Shown here: positions 22,996 through 23,327 of the stretch, piece by piece
Numbering within the stretch: the stretch's first letter is position 1
Layout of the letters: every line of letters begins with the position of its first letter
Source: Candidatus Apopatosoma intestinale
GTDB taxonomy: Bacteria > Bacillota > Clostridia > Oscillospirales > CAG-272
Length of the DNA stretch: 23,327 bases
Reading direction: 5' to 3'
Assembly (NCBI GenBank): GCA_003524145.1
Contig: DODZ01000027.1
Coordinates: forward strand, 1 to 23,327
The notes under the pieces: model-generated
What the model saw: only the letters and a program-made list of their open reading frames with translations
Told to the model about the DNA's origin: nothing
Databases searched by the model: none
Program-made: the position numbers and the translations under genes

Positions 22996-23292
22996 ACTTT
23001 TCTTTTCTTGTACTTTTGTATGACCAAAAGTACCAAAAGTCATTTAAGAGGATTTTCCATCCTCTTAAAAATCTTCTTCCGCGTGCACGAGTTAGTCGCG
23101 CGAGCCATGCGTGGCAAGTGCGTGCAATAAAGGGCAGAGCAAAAGTCGGCGGTTTTGCGCTCCGCGCAATCTCGTCTATACCACGCGTGCGAACATAGCG
23201 CACGAGGAAACCGAGCAGATTCGTGCACGCATTGTCTGCACGCCCGCTGAAAGTGCAAGGCGGGCGTGGGTTTGGTCTGTGCGCTGACGGGA
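22996..23292. repeat. Structured ~300-nt repeat, copy B
   Basis: Second copy of the repeat at 9167-9466, same orientation, 3 nt shorter. Matching stems are: 23010-23018/23025-23033; 23043-23052/23060-23069; the long-range 23081-23090/23221-23230; 23139-23144/23153-23158; and 23239-23247/23260-23268. The block 23166-23269 differs from copy A at two positions only. Like copy A it lies just after an operon terminator. It contains no gene I can support. Confidence 0.8.
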
Positions 23293-23313
23293 CTATCAAA
23301 ATAACCCCTATTT

Positions 23314-23327
23314 CGCTATGTTCGCAC
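23314..23327 (-). repeat. Inverted fragment of the repeat core, cut by window end
   Basis: These 14 bases are the exact reverse complement of 9361-9374 and of 23187-23200, the apical hairpin of both repeat copies. They may be the beginning of a further, inverted copy continuing outside the window. A chance match is unlikely but the evidence is short. Confidence 0.45.

Noticed and set aside
1..23327. CRISPR arrays, tRNA or rRNA genes, insertion sequences, prophage or defence genes
   Set aside because: No regularly spaced repeats, no cloverleaf or rRNA segments, and no transposase, integrase, nuclease or phage-like proteins were seen on either strand.

Overview
The window comes from a Gram-positive member of the Firmicutes, most likely class Clostridia and probably an uncultured gut-type lineage. 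The reasons are the gene order of the second half (yicC-remA-gmk-rpoZ-priA-def-fmt-rsmB-rlmN-PP2C-STK-rsgA, the classic Firmicutes order), RemA itself, a BMP/NupNOPQ-type nucleoside ABC transporter, sigma-A-type promoters with near-consensus boxes, strong AGGAGG-type ribosome binding sites and long palindrome-rich intergenic repeats. I cannot name a genus from sequence alone. There is no tRNA, rRNA, CRISPR array, insertion sequence or phage gene.

Region 1 (1-8893) is a nucleoside uptake, phosphorolysis and salvage locus. It starts with an extended -10 promoter and deoC-deoD. A second, perfect-consensus promoter follows, and then a substrate-binding lipoprotein, a double ABC ATPase, two permeases, pyrimidine nucleoside phosphorylase (pdp) and uridine kinase (udk), ending in a strong intrinsic terminator. 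A perfect 14-bp hairpin lies between the binding-protein gene and the ATPase gene. Imported nucleosides can be cleaved by DeoD or Pdp. DeoC feeds the deoxyribose phosphate into central metabolism, and Udk phosphorylates uridine or cytidine. Phosphopentomutase and cytidine deaminase are not in the window.

Region 2 (8894-9687) has no gene I can support. It is packed with hairpins: several GC-rich palindromes, a 14-bp stem, two direct copies of a ~35-bp palindromic repeat, and a ~300-nt structured repeat (copy A).

Region 3 (9688-11181) holds one gene on the minus strand, a membrane-anchored HtrA-type serine protease with one PDZ domain. It ends in a terminator that could work in both directions.

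Region 4 (11350-22935) is a 12-gene plus-strand run with very short gaps or overlaps. It starts at a TTGACA/TATAAT promoter and ends at a terminator whose hairpin includes the rsgA stop codon. It covers RNA turnover (yicC), the matrix/osmotic regulator remA, GMP kinase, RNAP omega, replication restart (priA), protein N-terminus formylation and deformylation (fmt, def), rRNA modification (rsmB, rlmN), a Ser/Thr phosphatase-kinase pair and the ribosome-assembly GTPase rsgA. Two departures stand out: coaBC is missing between rpoZ and priA, and the kinase lacks PASTA domains.

Region 5 (22936-23327) carries copy B of the ~300-nt repeat, again right after an operon terminator, with a candidate extended -10 box just upstream. 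Comparing copies A and B shows three stems where both partners of a base pair have changed together, next to a ~104-nt core that differs at only two positions. This is the best candidate here for something undescribed: a structured RNA or a mobile palindromic element.
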